The notes: a model not told the origin generated them from the letters alone. Positions 1-5,749 are shown, counted from the stretch's first letter. The stretch is DNA of 5,961 bases from DATJXG01 sp035500455 (GCA_035500455.1 DATJXG010000218.1:1-5961); one strand, 5' to 3'. Translations and numbers: made by a program.

Positions 1-819
1 CTCAAGATGGGAGCATTCTGGGGCGTGGCGCAGGGGTCGGACGAGCCTCCCGCTCTGATTGTGATGCGCTACGAACCCGCGGGCGCGCCTGACAAGCCGG
101 TATTGGGGCTGGTCGGGAAAGGCATTACGTTTGATACCGGCGGGATTTCGATCAAGCCCTCCGACGGTATGGAGAAGATGAAGTACGACATGGCCGGCGG
201 TGCGACCATGATCGGCGCCATGCGCGCGATCGCCTTGTTGAAGCCTAAGGTAAAAGTGATTGGCATCGTGTGCGCCACCGAAAACATGCCCTCGGGCAAG
301 GCGCAGAAGCCGGGCGATATTCAGACAGCGATGTCGGGCAAGACCATCGAAATCATCAATACCGATGCCGAAGGTCGGCTCGTACTGGCCGATGGCCTAT
401 GCTACGCCCGCCAGCTCGGCTGCACCCACCTGGTGGATGCGGCCACGCTCACCGGAGCGGTCGTGGTTGCCCTTGGCTACTACAACGCCGGCGTTTTTTC
501 CAATGATGACGCGCTCTATGAGCGCTTCAACAAGGCGCTGGCGAAATCCGGCGAAAAGATGTGGCGCTTGCCGGTCACCGACGAATATCTCGACCAGACG
601 CGCTCCAGCATTGCCGATCTCATGAATACCGGCGGCCGCTGGGGCGGCGCCAGCACCGCCGCGGCTTTCCTCAAAGAATTTGCTGAAGATACTCCGTGGA
701 TCCATCTCGACATCGCTGGCACCGCCTGGATGGAAGATCAAAAACCGTGGATTGCGAAGGGCCCGTCGGGGATCGCGGTGCGATCCCTGGTCGAGTTCGT
801 GCGCGACTTCACCGGCTAA
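1..819 (+). CDS. pepA: Leucyl aminopeptidase (M17 family), C-terminal catalytic part, 5' end outside window
   Basis: This is a cytosolic two-metal aminopeptidase that removes N-terminal residues, preferably leucine, from peptides. The reading frame is open from base 1 (Leu-Lys-Met), so the ATG at base 7 is an internal methionine and not the start; the N-terminal domain and the beginning of the catalytic domain, roughly 200 or more residues, lie upstream. M17 hallmarks seen, by homology to E. coli PepA: GKGITFDTGG at bases 115-144, with metal-ligand Lys at 118 and Asp at 133; catalytic Lys in ISIKP at 154; metal-ligand Asp in KYDM at 187; and the signature NTDAEGRL at 358-381, with Asp 364, Glu 370 and catalytic Arg 376. 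All expected catalytic residues are present, so the enzyme should be active. The stop is TAA at 817-819. A repeat hairpin follows ten bases later. Confidence 0.96.
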   Translation, partial: LKMGAFWGVAQGSDEPPALIVMRYEPAGAPDKPVLGLVGKGITFDTGGISIKPSDGMEKMKYDMAGGATMIGAMRAIALLKPKVKVIGIVCATENMPSGKAQKPGDIQTAMSGKTIEIINTDAEGRLVLADGLCYARQLGCTHLVDAATLTGAVVVALGYYNAGVFSNDDALYERFNKALAKSGEKMWRLPVTDEYLDQTRSSIADLMNTGGRWGGASTAAAFLKEFAEDTPWIHLDIAGTAWMEDQKPWIAKGPSGIAVRSLVEFVRDFTG

Positions 820-828
820 GCCGCGTAG

Positions 829-848
829 GGACGGGGCTTGCCCCGTCC
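829..848. repeat. Perfect 9-bp hairpin, GGACGGGGC-type repeat
   Basis: The sequence ggacggggcttgccccgtcc is a 9-bp perfect inverted repeat with a 2-base loop, starting ten bases after the pepA stop. There is no T-run after it, so it is not a classical intrinsic terminator, though it could act as an RNA 3'-end stabiliser. The same 9-mer recurs at 950-958 and 3096-3104, which suggests a dispersed palindromic repeat rather than a pepA-specific signal. Confidence 0.7.
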
Positions 849-927
849 AGCGAGCCATGCGGGCTACCCTGAGGAGTGCCGCCAGCCCACGCGAAATAAG
901 CTGTGAACTGCTTGCTAAAGTTGTGCT

Positions 928-969
928 CCTGTCCCTCGCTCCGCTCGGGGGACGGGGCAAGCCCTGTCC
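928..969. repeat. Composite repeat: GTCCCTCGCTCCGCTCG block plus GGACGGGGC hairpin
   Basis: The first half (931-947) closely matches the repeat arm at 3919-3940: tccctcgctYcgctcg is shared. The second half (950-969) is a hairpin with arms ggacggggc and gccctgtcc, 9 bp including one G-U pair, around a two-base AA loop. The rest of the 820-1058 gap shows no gene that I can support. Reading frames crossing it, including minus-strand ones, are repeat-derived. Confidence 0.65.
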
Positions 970-1021
970 CTGCACGGGCTGTTCCCGGGGCAAACGCTGA
1001 TTCGCGCACCATCTCATAGTA

Positions 1022-1054
1022 AAGTGGAGGAGTACGGGTTTCTCTAAAGTGAGG
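1022..1054 (+). promoter_or_regulatory. typA ribosome-binding region with duplicated purine motif
   Basis: The leader holds AAAGTGGAGG (1021-1030) and, 26 bases later, AAAGTGAGG (1046-1054). The second copy places GAGG four bases before the TTG at 1059 and is the one that can serve it. The first is the better Shine-Dalgarno match, but no ATG, GTG or TTG follows at normal spacing. An in-frame TGA at 1050-1052 rules out any earlier start, so TTG 1059 is well supported. I could not identify a clear -35/-10 pair upstream. Confidence 0.55.
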
Positions 1055-1058
1055 TTCT

Positions 1059-2891
1059 TTGAACTCCAGTATCCGCAACATCGCCATAATCGCGCACGTC
1101 GACCACGGCAAAACCACCCTGGTGGACGCCATGCTGCGGCAGAGCGGCACGTTTCGCGCAAACGAGACAGTCGTTGAGCGGGTCATGGACTCGAACGATC
1201 TGGAGCGGGAGCGCGGCATCACCATTTTGGCCAAGAACACCGCCGTTCATTATCACGATGTAAAGATCAATATCGTGGATACGCCCGGCCACAGTGATTT
1301 CGGCGGCGAAGTGGAGCGGGCTCTGAAAATGGTGGATGGCGTCATGCTGCTGGTGGACGCCAGCGAAGGACCGCTCCCGCAAACCCGTTATGTTCTGGGC
1401 AAGGCGTTGGAAGCGAACCTGCCGCCGATCCTGGTGATCAACAAGATTGACCGTTCAGATGCACGACCGCAGGAAGTGCTGAACGAAGTGTACGACCTGT
1501 TCATTGACTTGGACGCGAAGGATGATCAGGTGGATTTCCCTGTGCTCTACACCAACGCCAAAGCAGGCACGGCCTCCACCGACATAAAAGGCGGCGGGGA
1601 GGATTTGCGGCCGCTGTTTGACGCGATTCTGAGTACCATTCCACCCCCGCAGGGCGACGTTGCGGGCCCGCTGCAAATTCTGGTGGCGAATTTGGACTAC
1701 AGCGACTACCTGGGCCGGCTGGCCATCGCGCGCGTCTTCAACGGACGCATGTACACCGGCGAGGATGTCGCCATCGCCAAGCTGGACGGGTCATTTCAAA
1801 AAACCAAGATCACCAAGTTGTTTTCGTTCTCCGGCCTCAAGCGCACCGACATTACCGAAACTACCTTGGGCGACATCGTTGCAGTCGCCGGCGTGGAAGG
1901 CATCACGATCGGCGAGACCATTACCGATGCGGAGAATCCCGCGCCCCTGCCGCCGATCACGATTGATGAGCCGACGATCGCCATGCAGTTCACGGTGAAC
2001 AATTCGCCGTTCTCGGGCCGCGAAGGGACGTACGTCACGTCCCGCAACTTGCGCGAGCGCTTGCAGAAAGAACTGCTCACCAACGTTTCCCTGCGCGTCG
2101 AAGACACGGGCAGCACCGACGTTTTCAAAGTCATGGGCCGGGGCGAGCTGCAGCTTTCGATCCTGATCGAAATGATGCGCCGCGAAGGCTACGAGCTGAT
2201 GGTAGGCAAACCGGAGATCGTCACTCGGCGGAACAAAGAAGACGGCAAGCTGATGGAGCCGGTGGAGCGGCTGACGGTTGATGTTCCCGAGGAATTTGTC
2301 GGCGTCGTGATGGAGCAACTGGGTACGCGCAAGAGCGAAGTCGTGAACATGCACAACCACGGCTACGGCCGGGTGCGGATTGAATTTCGCGTCCCCAGCC
2401 GCGGCTTGATCGGCCTTCGCAGCCAGCTGCTCACCGACACACGCGGAACCATCGTGATGAATTCTCTGTTCGACGGCTACATGCCGTGGCAGGGCGAAAT
2501 CCCGCACCGGCTCACCGGCGCGCTGGTTGCCGACCGTCCGGGGGTCACCACTGCTTACGCTCTGTGGGGCCTGCAGGAGCGCGGAGAGTTGTTCGCCGGG
2601 CCGGGAGTCGATGTTTATGAGGGCATGATCATTGGAGAGAACGCCAAAGATACCGATCTCGACGTGAATGCGGTCCGTGAGAAGAAGCTCACCAACATGC
2701 GCGCTTCCACCGCCGATGAAGCCATCCGCCTGGTGCCCTTCCGGCAGTTGAATCTGGAGCAGGCGATCGAGTTCATCGCTGACGATGAGTTCGCGGAAGT
2801 GACGCCCAAATCCCTGCGCCTGCGAAAGAAAGTCCTGCAGGCGAACAAACGCAAGAAAAGCATGATGGTCACGGTAGAGGAAGAGTCGTAG
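1059..2891 (+). CDS. typA: TypA/BipA ribosome-associated translational GTPase
   Basis: TypA (BipA) is an EF-G-like GTPase that binds the ribosome and supports ribosome assembly and growth under cold and other stresses. The protein has 610 residues; E. coli BipA has about 607. The TTG start gives MNSSIRN before IAIIAHVDHGKTT, the same number of residues as in E. coli (MIEKLRN). GTPase motifs: G1 AHVDHGKT at 12-19, G2 RGIT at 52-55, G3 DTPGH at 74-78 and G4 NKID at 128-131. The G5 region reads TNAK at 165-168, where SA(K/L) is usual. A beta-barrel follows at about 205-300, then EF-G-like III and V domains at about 310-480. Last is the BipA-specific C-terminal domain, with PSRGLIGLRSQ at its entrance, KLTNMRAS at 543-550, and EVTPKSLRLRKK near the end. 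It appears monocistronic, with its own leader and terminator. Identification is secure. Confidence 0.98.
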   Translation: MNSSIRNIAIIAHVDHGKTTLVDAMLRQSGTFRANETVVERVMDSNDLERERGITILAKNTAVHYHDVKINIVDTPGHSDFGGEVERALKMVDGVMLLVDASEGPLPQTRYVLGKALEANLPPILVINKIDRSDARPQEVLNEVYDLFIDLDAKDDQVDFPVLYTNAKAGTASTDIKGGGEDLRPLFDAILSTIPPPQGDVAGPLQILVANLDYSDYLGRLAIARVFNGRMYTGEDVAIAKLDGSFQKTKITKLFSFSGLKRTDITETTLGDIVAVAGVEGITIGETITDAENPAPLPPITIDEPTIAMQFTVNNSPFSGREGTYVTSRNLRERLQKELLTNVSLRVEDTGSTDVFKVMGRGELQLSILIEMMRREGYELMVGKPEIVTRRNKEDGKLMEPVERLTVDVPEEFVGVVMEQLGTRKSEVVNMHNHGYGRVRIEFRVPSRGLIGLRSQLLTDTRGTIVMNSLFDGYMPWQGEIPHRLTGALVADRPGVTTAYALWGLQERGELFAGPGVDVYEGMIIGENAKDTDLDVNAVREKKLTNMRASTADEAIRLVPFRQLNLEQAIEFIADDEFAEVTPKSLRLRKKVLQANKRKKSMMVTVEEES

Positions 2892-2923
2892 AAACCCACC
2901 TTGATCGATGATACCGAGGGTGT

Positions 2924-2971
2924 CCCACCCTTGTCGTTTCCGTCTTTTGGGAACGACAGGGTGGGGTTTTT
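2924..2971 (+). terminator. Rho-independent terminator of typA
   Basis: The 5' arm at 2924-2941 (cccacccttgtcgtttcc) pairs with the 3' arm at 2950-2965 (ggaacgacagggtggg, from 2950 on), with two single-T bulges, and is directly followed by TTTTT (2967-2971). It begins 32 bases after the typA stop. The T-run is on one side only, so it should act for the plus strand and not for the minus-strand gene ending at 3045. The same hairpin type may be a dispersed repeat in this lineage (inference). Confidence 0.85.
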
Positions 2972-3044
2972 GACTAGTCGGCTGCCACGCCGTGATTGCG
3001 AATCGCATTGGACCGCGAACGGAGAGCTGGATTGATTGCTGCGG

Positions 3045-3533
3045 TCATTCCTGAGGAAAATCTCCGCCCTGTCCCTCCAAAAAGCGGAGGGACAAGGACG
3101 GGGCACCCATTTGAGTAACAGAACCTCGAATGAATCTGAAATAATCGCCGCCCGCTATCGCCCTTGCCGATAGGGGGTTCCGGTTGTACTCGTAGATCCA
3201 GCAAATAACTTTTCGTCCGTCTTCCAACAGCGCGCGGCACTTCCGGCGAACAAATTCACTGGCGTGAGGCCGTGCGACCATGAACCCTTCGTAAGTGTCG
3301 AACGACTTCAGCACATCTTTTTCGTCGGGAAGCTCGAATAACCGGCCGCGAATCCGGCCTTTGCACCCCAGCACGGCCCCGGGATAGCTTCCCAGGTCGT
3401 ACAGGCAGCCAGGCACAGTCGCTGGCGCGATCAGCTTCAGCCGGCTGATCGCGCCGGCCATTTTCTTCGGCGCCAGCTCAGGCAAGAGCGTTCCGTAAAG
3501 AAACACGTACTCGGGCACGATACTTCGAAGCAT
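3045..3533 (-). CDS. Gamma-glutamylcyclotransferase-like (AIG2/GGCT fold) protein
   Basis: The 162-residue protein belongs to the GGCT/AIG2-like fold, whose members cyclise gamma-glutamyl peptides or amines to 5-oxoproline; the actual substrate here is unknown. Visible family features: the substrate-loop motif YGTL at 13-16 after a short beta strand, a GxLYDLGSYPGAV segment at about 42-54, and FDTYEGF at 78-84, whose Glu82 corresponds to the catalytic acid/base. Next comes the strand WIYEYN. The fold should end around residue 140. The last ~20 residues are encoded by a repeat hairpin (3067-3097) and are probably not part of the fold. ATG 3533 is the chosen start; it has no good Shine-Dalgarno, and GTG codons at residues 6 and 10 are alternatives, the second too close to YGTL. 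The gene is divergent from the small protein gene at 3604, and no other gene shares its strand here. Confidence 0.82.
   Translation of the reverse strand: MLRSIVPEYVFLYGTLLPELAPKKMAGAISRLKLIAPATVPGCLYDLGSYPGAVLGCKGRIRGRLFELPDEKDVLKSFDTYEGFMVARPHASEFVRRKCRALLEDGRKVICWIYEYNRNPLSARAIAGGDYFRFIRGSVTQMGAPSLSLRFLEGQGGDFPQE
3067..3104. repeat. Repeat hairpin overlapping 3' end of the cyclotransferase gene
   Basis: The arms ccctgtccctcc (3067-3078) and ggagggacaagg (3086-3097) form a 12-bp stem with one mismatch around a 7-base loop, followed by ggacggggc (3096-3104), which is identical to the cores at 829-837 and 950-958. The 10-mer cctgtccctc (3068-3077) is also found at 928-937. On the minus strand TTTT follows the stem by about eight bases, so some terminator activity for the minus-strand gene is possible but not typical. 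Confidence 0.65.
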
Positions 3534-3544
3534 GAACTGCTAGC

Positions 3545-3553
3545 ATTATGGCA
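3545..3553 (-). promoter_or_regulatory. Candidate extended -10 promoter for the cyclotransferase gene
   Basis: Read on the minus strand, the motif is TGC-CATAAT, an extended -10 element with five of six hexamer bases matching TATAAT. No -35 hexamer is visible 16-18 bases further upstream. A transcript starting about seven bases downstream would have a leader of only a few bases before the ATG at 3533. That fits the missing Shine-Dalgarno, or else implies a start at the internal GTG. It lies in the 70-base divergent gap (3534-3603), for which I see no clear plus-strand promoter. Confidence 0.3.
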
Positions 3554-3603
3554 GTTGCGTCAGGTTCGCGCGGAGCGATTGCGCCCGCGCCAGCTGGGTT
3601 GGG

Positions 3604-3813
3604 ATGGAATCCAAAATCAAAGATCTGAAAATGTTTCTGGTGCCGTGCAGTTGCGGGACTACCTTTGCCGTCGCCGAGAACTACGACCGCCAGGGGACTG
3701 CCTGGAGCCGCTATCTCAAGTGTCCGAAATGCGGCAAGCGGCACGACCCCAAGAACCGGCTGCTGCAGGTCGGCTATCATCGCGAGGGCTACTGGAAGGT
3801 GGATGAGTGCTGA
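3604..3813 (+). CDS. Small zinc-ribbon-like protein of unknown function
   Basis: The 69-residue protein has two cysteine knuckles, CSCG at 15-18 and CPKCGKRHDP at 40-49, spaced 22 residues apart, as expected for a zinc ribbon. A final Cys69 and His47 or His59 could also contribute. Between the knuckles lies an aromatic/polar stretch with a Trp at 34 and a Tyr at 37. There is no signal peptide or membrane segment, so it should be cytosolic. I do not recognise a named family. Such small ribbons often bind nucleic acid or a protein partner, but nothing here shows which. The start is uncertain: ATG 3604 has a weak G-rich upstream region, while ATG 3631 (residue 10) would still keep both knuckles. 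Codon choice resembles the flanking genes, and the knuckle spacing supports a real gene. Confidence 0.7.
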   Translation: MESKIKDLKMFLVPCSCGTTFAVAENYDRQGTAWSRYLKCPKCGKRHDPKNRLLQVGYHREGYWKVDEC

Positions 3814-3848
3814 TTCAGGCGCACGTCCCCTTGTGACACCGAAAACCT

Positions 3849-3942
3849 GTCATCCCGAGCGAAGCGAGGGATTTAGGTATTCGCGTGCGGCCGCCAGTGC
3901 ACTCGCAGCGAAACCCAGATCCCTCGCTTCGCTCGAGATGGC
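3849..3942. repeat. Inverted pair of 22-base dispersed repeats
   Basis: The left arm at 3851-3872 (catcccgagcgaagcgaggg plus at) and the right arm at 3919-3940 are reverse complements at 21 of 22 positions. They are separated by 46 bases, and pairing extends two more bases outward if a G-U pair is allowed. The core matches the block at 931-947. It fills most of the gap between the small protein and ldh. Its transcript could fold into a long hairpin, but there is no T-run. Frames reading through it (CHPERSEG-type peptides) are artefacts. Confidence 0.8.
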
Positions 3943-3989
3943 AATTCATTAGTTCGCGAAGACATCACTGGAAGCCGACCGGTAGAACG

Positions 3990-4943
3990 ATGGATCGTCC
4001 CAGTCCAACCCGCGTGGCAATCGTTGGTGTAGGCAACGTGGGCGCCACATTCGCGTATGCCTTGCTGCTCAGCGGGCTGGCCTCGGAAATCGTGCTGATT
4101 GACGTCAACCACTTCCGCGCCGAAGGCGAAGCCATGGACCTGAACCATGCGGTTCCCTTCACCCATCCCACGCGGGTGTGGGCGGGAGATTATGCCGACT
4201 GCGCAGGCGCCGCCGTCACGGTTCTGACTGCCGGCACCGGGCAGAAGCCGGGCGAGACTCGGCTGGATCTGGTCCGGAAGAATGCCGCCATCTGGCGGGA
4301 GATCGTGCCTGCCGTTGTGAGGCACAATCCGGGCGGAATACTGCTGGTCGCCACAAATCCGGTGGATGTGCTTACCTACGCCGCCTGGAAGCTTTCCAAG
4401 CTGCCGCCGGAGCGCGTGATCGGCTCGGGAACCATCCTCGACACAGCCCGCTTCCGTTATTTGTTGAGCCAGCATTTCGGCGTGGACGCCAGCAGCGTAC
4501 ACGCCTACATCATCGGCGAGCACGGCGATAGTGAGGTGCCAGCGTGGTCGTTGGCCAATATCGCAGGCATGCGGCTGGCGGAATTCTGTAAGGTCCAGGG
4601 GCTCGCGTATGACCTGCCGATTATGGAAGGGATCTTCGCTCAGACCCGCGATGCCGCCTACCACATCATCGAGCGCAAGGGAGCGACCTACTACGCGGTG
4701 GCTGCCGGGTTGATGCGGATCACCCAGGCCATCCTGCGCAATCAGAAGACGGTGCTGTCGGTATCCAGCCTGATTAGCAACTACTGCGGGATGAGCGACG
4801 TGTGCTTCAGCCTGCCTACGGTCGTCGATCGTAGTGGCGTGGAACGGGTGTTGCACCTGGAGCTGGACGCCGAGGAAGCGGAAAAGCTGCGCCATTCGGC
4901 GAAGGTCTTGCGGCAAACCATTGCTAGCCTGCATCTGGCCTAG
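3990..4943 (+). CDS. ldh: L-lactate dehydrogenase (NAD-dependent, allosteric type)
   Basis: This cytosolic enzyme interconverts pyruvate and L-lactate with NADH, re-oxidising NADH during fermentation or using lactate in reverse. From ATG 3990 the protein has 317 residues, the length of Bacillus-type LDHs. The Rossmann motif GVGNVG is at 13-18, and Asp38 selects NAD over NADP. The specificity loop reads TGQKPGETR at 83-91: Gln85 equals Gln102 of the LDH numbering (Arg in malate dehydrogenase) and Arg91 equals Arg109. The catalytic set is Asp151, Arg154 and His178 in IIGEHGDSEVP. Arg156 and His171 match the fructose-1,6-bisphosphate-binding Arg173 and His188, so allosteric activation is likely. 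The active-site Thr region KGATYYAVA is present. An in-frame extension upstream to 3885 would lie in the repeat and is rejected. The Shine-Dalgarno is weak (GGTAG at 3981-3985). I see no promoter and no clear terminator downstream. Confidence 0.95.
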   Translation: MDRPSPTRVAIVGVGNVGATFAYALLLSGLASEIVLIDVNHFRAEGEAMDLNHAVPFTHPTRVWAGDYADCAGAAVTVLTAGTGQKPGETRLDLVRKNAAIWREIVPAVVRHNPGGILLVATNPVDVLTYAAWKLSKLPPERVIGSGTILDTARFRYLLSQHFGVDASSVHAYIIGEHGDSEVPAWSLANIAGMRLAEFCKVQGLAYDLPIMEGIFAQTRDAAYHIIERKGATYYAVAAGLMRITQAILRNQKTVLSVSSLISNYCGMSDVCFSLPTVVDRSGVERVLHLELDAEEAEKLRHSAKVLRQTIASLHLA

Positions 4944-4994
4944 ATTGTCCAGGACTGGTATGGCACTTGAACGCTGAAAACCCCATAAATCCGC

Positions 4995-5020
4995 TTGAAA
5001 TTTGACAGACCTGCTATACT
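4995..5020 (+). promoter_or_regulatory. Promoter of the RRM protein gene (extended -10)
   Basis: TGC-TATACT at 5012-5020 is an extended -10 element with five of six hexamer matches. Upstream are TTGAAA (4995-5000, 14-base spacer) and TTGACA (5002-5007, only 7 bases away); neither has the ideal 17-base spacing, so the extended -10 probably carries the promoter. The predicted transcript start near 5027 leaves a leader of about 105 bases before the TTG start. This also shows that the open frame reaching back to 4995 is not coding. Confidence 0.6.
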
Positions 5021-5119
5021 TCCCCCGCATTTGACTGCTGGTGTGCCTCGGCTTTCTGCACGGATATTGCCAACGCCTTGCCGTCCCGCCGAAGTCGCTC
5101 ACGTTCAAATAGCTCTCTC

Positions 5120-5124
5120 AGGGG
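5120..5124 (+). promoter_or_regulatory. Shine-Dalgarno deciding the TTG start of the RRM gene
   Basis: AGGGG lies eight bases before TTG 5133. The resulting protein begins MKNIFVGNL, directly at the first RRM strand, as small bacterial RRM proteins usually do. Earlier in-frame starts such as GTG 5043 would add an unrelated extension. Confidence 0.65.
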
Positions 5125-5132
5125 CGATTCGC

Positions 5133-5474
5133 TTGAAAAACATCTTTGTAGGGAACCTCAACTTCAACACCTCGGAAGACGAACTCCGCCAGATGTTCGA
5201 GGCCTATGGACAGGTGGACCGCGTCAGCATCATGACGGACCGCGATACCGGCCGCTCACGCGGTTTCGCCTTTGTGGAGATGGCTAGCGCGGAAGACGGA
5301 GAAAAGGCCATTGCTTCTCTCAATGGCAGCAACCTCGGCGGACGAACGCTCAACGTGAATGAAGCCCGGCCCAAGACCGAGCGCAGCGGAGGCGGCGGTG
5401 GTGGCGGCGGAGGCAGAGACCGCGGCGGGCGCGACCGCGGCCATGGCGGTGGCGGTGGCCGGGGCCGCTGGTAG
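5133..5474 (+). CDS. Single-RRM RNA-binding protein with glycine/arginine-rich tail
   Basis: The 113-residue protein resembles bacterial Rbp-type proteins, which bind single-stranded RNA through one RRM; several cyanobacterial relatives are cold-induced. The RRM spans about 2-80, with RNP2 IFVGNL at 4-9 and RNP1 RGFAFVEM at 43-50. Phe5, Phe45 and Phe47 are the RNA-stacking aromatics; the last RNP1 position is Met where an aromatic is common. Residues 86-113 form a disordered tail of nine glycines, then RDRGGRDRGHGGGGGRGRW, which should add non-specific RNA affinity and could favour condensation. The start is TTG 5133, backed by a Shine-Dalgarno at 5120-5124. The gene has its own promoter and long leader and stands alone between ldh and tRNA-Arg. 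I see no clear terminator behind it. Confidence 0.93.
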   Translation: MKNIFVGNLNFNTSEDELRQMFEAYGQVDRVSIMTDRDTGRSRGFAFVEMASAEDGEKAIASLNGSNLGGRTLNVNEARPKTERSGGGGGGGGGRDRGGRDRGHGGGGGRGRW

Positions 5475-5525
5475 GCCAGCGCATTTCTTCGCCTCCACGA
5501 AAAACCACGCCGAACATTGGCCAAA

Positions 5526-5554
5526 TTGCCGGTCGCCACTCTCCCATGTAAACT
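5526..5554 (+). promoter_or_regulatory. Candidate promoter of tRNA-Arg
   Basis: TTGCCG at 5526-5531 and TAAACT at 5549-5554 each match the sigma-70 hexamers at four of six bases, with the ideal 17-base spacer. Transcription would start near 5561, a few bases before the mature tRNA end at 5568. Confidence 0.45.
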
Positions 5555-5567
5555 TGAGGAACGGAGC

Positions 5568-5644
5568 GCGCCCGTAGCTCAGCTGGATAGAGCGATTGCC
5601 TCCGGAGCAATAGGTCGGGAGTTCGAATCTCTCCGGGCGCGCCA
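5568..5644 (+). tRNA. tRNA-Arg (anticodon CCG), CCA encoded
   Basis: All four arms fold. The acceptor stem GCGCCCG (5568-5574) pairs with CGGGCGC (5634-5640). The D stem is GCTC/GAGC with loop AGCTGGATA. The anticodon stem ATTGC/GCAAT holds the loop CTCCGGA, with anticodon CCG at 5602-5604. The T stem GGGAG/CTCTC has one G-U pair, with loop TTCGAAT. The discriminator is G, followed by a genomic CCA (5642-5644). It reads the arginine codon CGG. No integrase gene or duplicated 3' end is visible here, so there is no sign that this tRNA has served as an integration site within the window. Confidence 0.96.
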
Positions 5645-5749
5645 GTTCCCCTGGCGGCTCGACTTCTTGCCCGCTCCTTTCTGGAATCCCCCCTTCGATA
5701 TCCGTTTCCGATTGAACCCGGCCGCGCGGCTTGATAGCGTTAATGCCTC

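Noticed and set aside
397..1240. Minus-strand frames across the pepA end and typA start
   Set aside because: Their translations consist of antisense pepA/typA and of repeat-derived peptides of the PERSEG type.
2997..3007. Small palindrome TGCGA-A-TCGCA
   Set aside because: Five-base arms occur easily by chance in GC-rich DNA, and no promoter lies next to it.
1791..3008. Long minus-strand open frame (405 codons) opposite typA
   Set aside because: It is the antisense shadow of a clear TypA gene, runs on through the terminator hairpin, and shows no recognisable domain; GC-rich coding DNA often leaves such frames open.
3885..3989. N-terminal extension of lactate dehydrogenase
   Set aside because: The extra 35 codons start inside the right half of the inverted repeat unit, and the Bacillus-type length and alignment begin at ATG 3990.
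5002..5020. TTGACA as -35 with TATACT as -10
   Set aside because: The spacer is only seven bases, far too short; the TGC before TATACT makes an extended -10 promoter more likely.
3873..5108. Long minus-strand open frame (411 codons) opposite ldh
   Set aside because: It covers the lactate dehydrogenase gene, the repeat arms and the RRM promoter; the translation is low-complexity and shows no domain.
4995..5132. N-terminal extension of the RRM protein
   Set aside because: It would include the promoter's -10 element and has no similarity to RRM proteins; TTG 5133 has a Shine-Dalgarno and gives the family's normal start.
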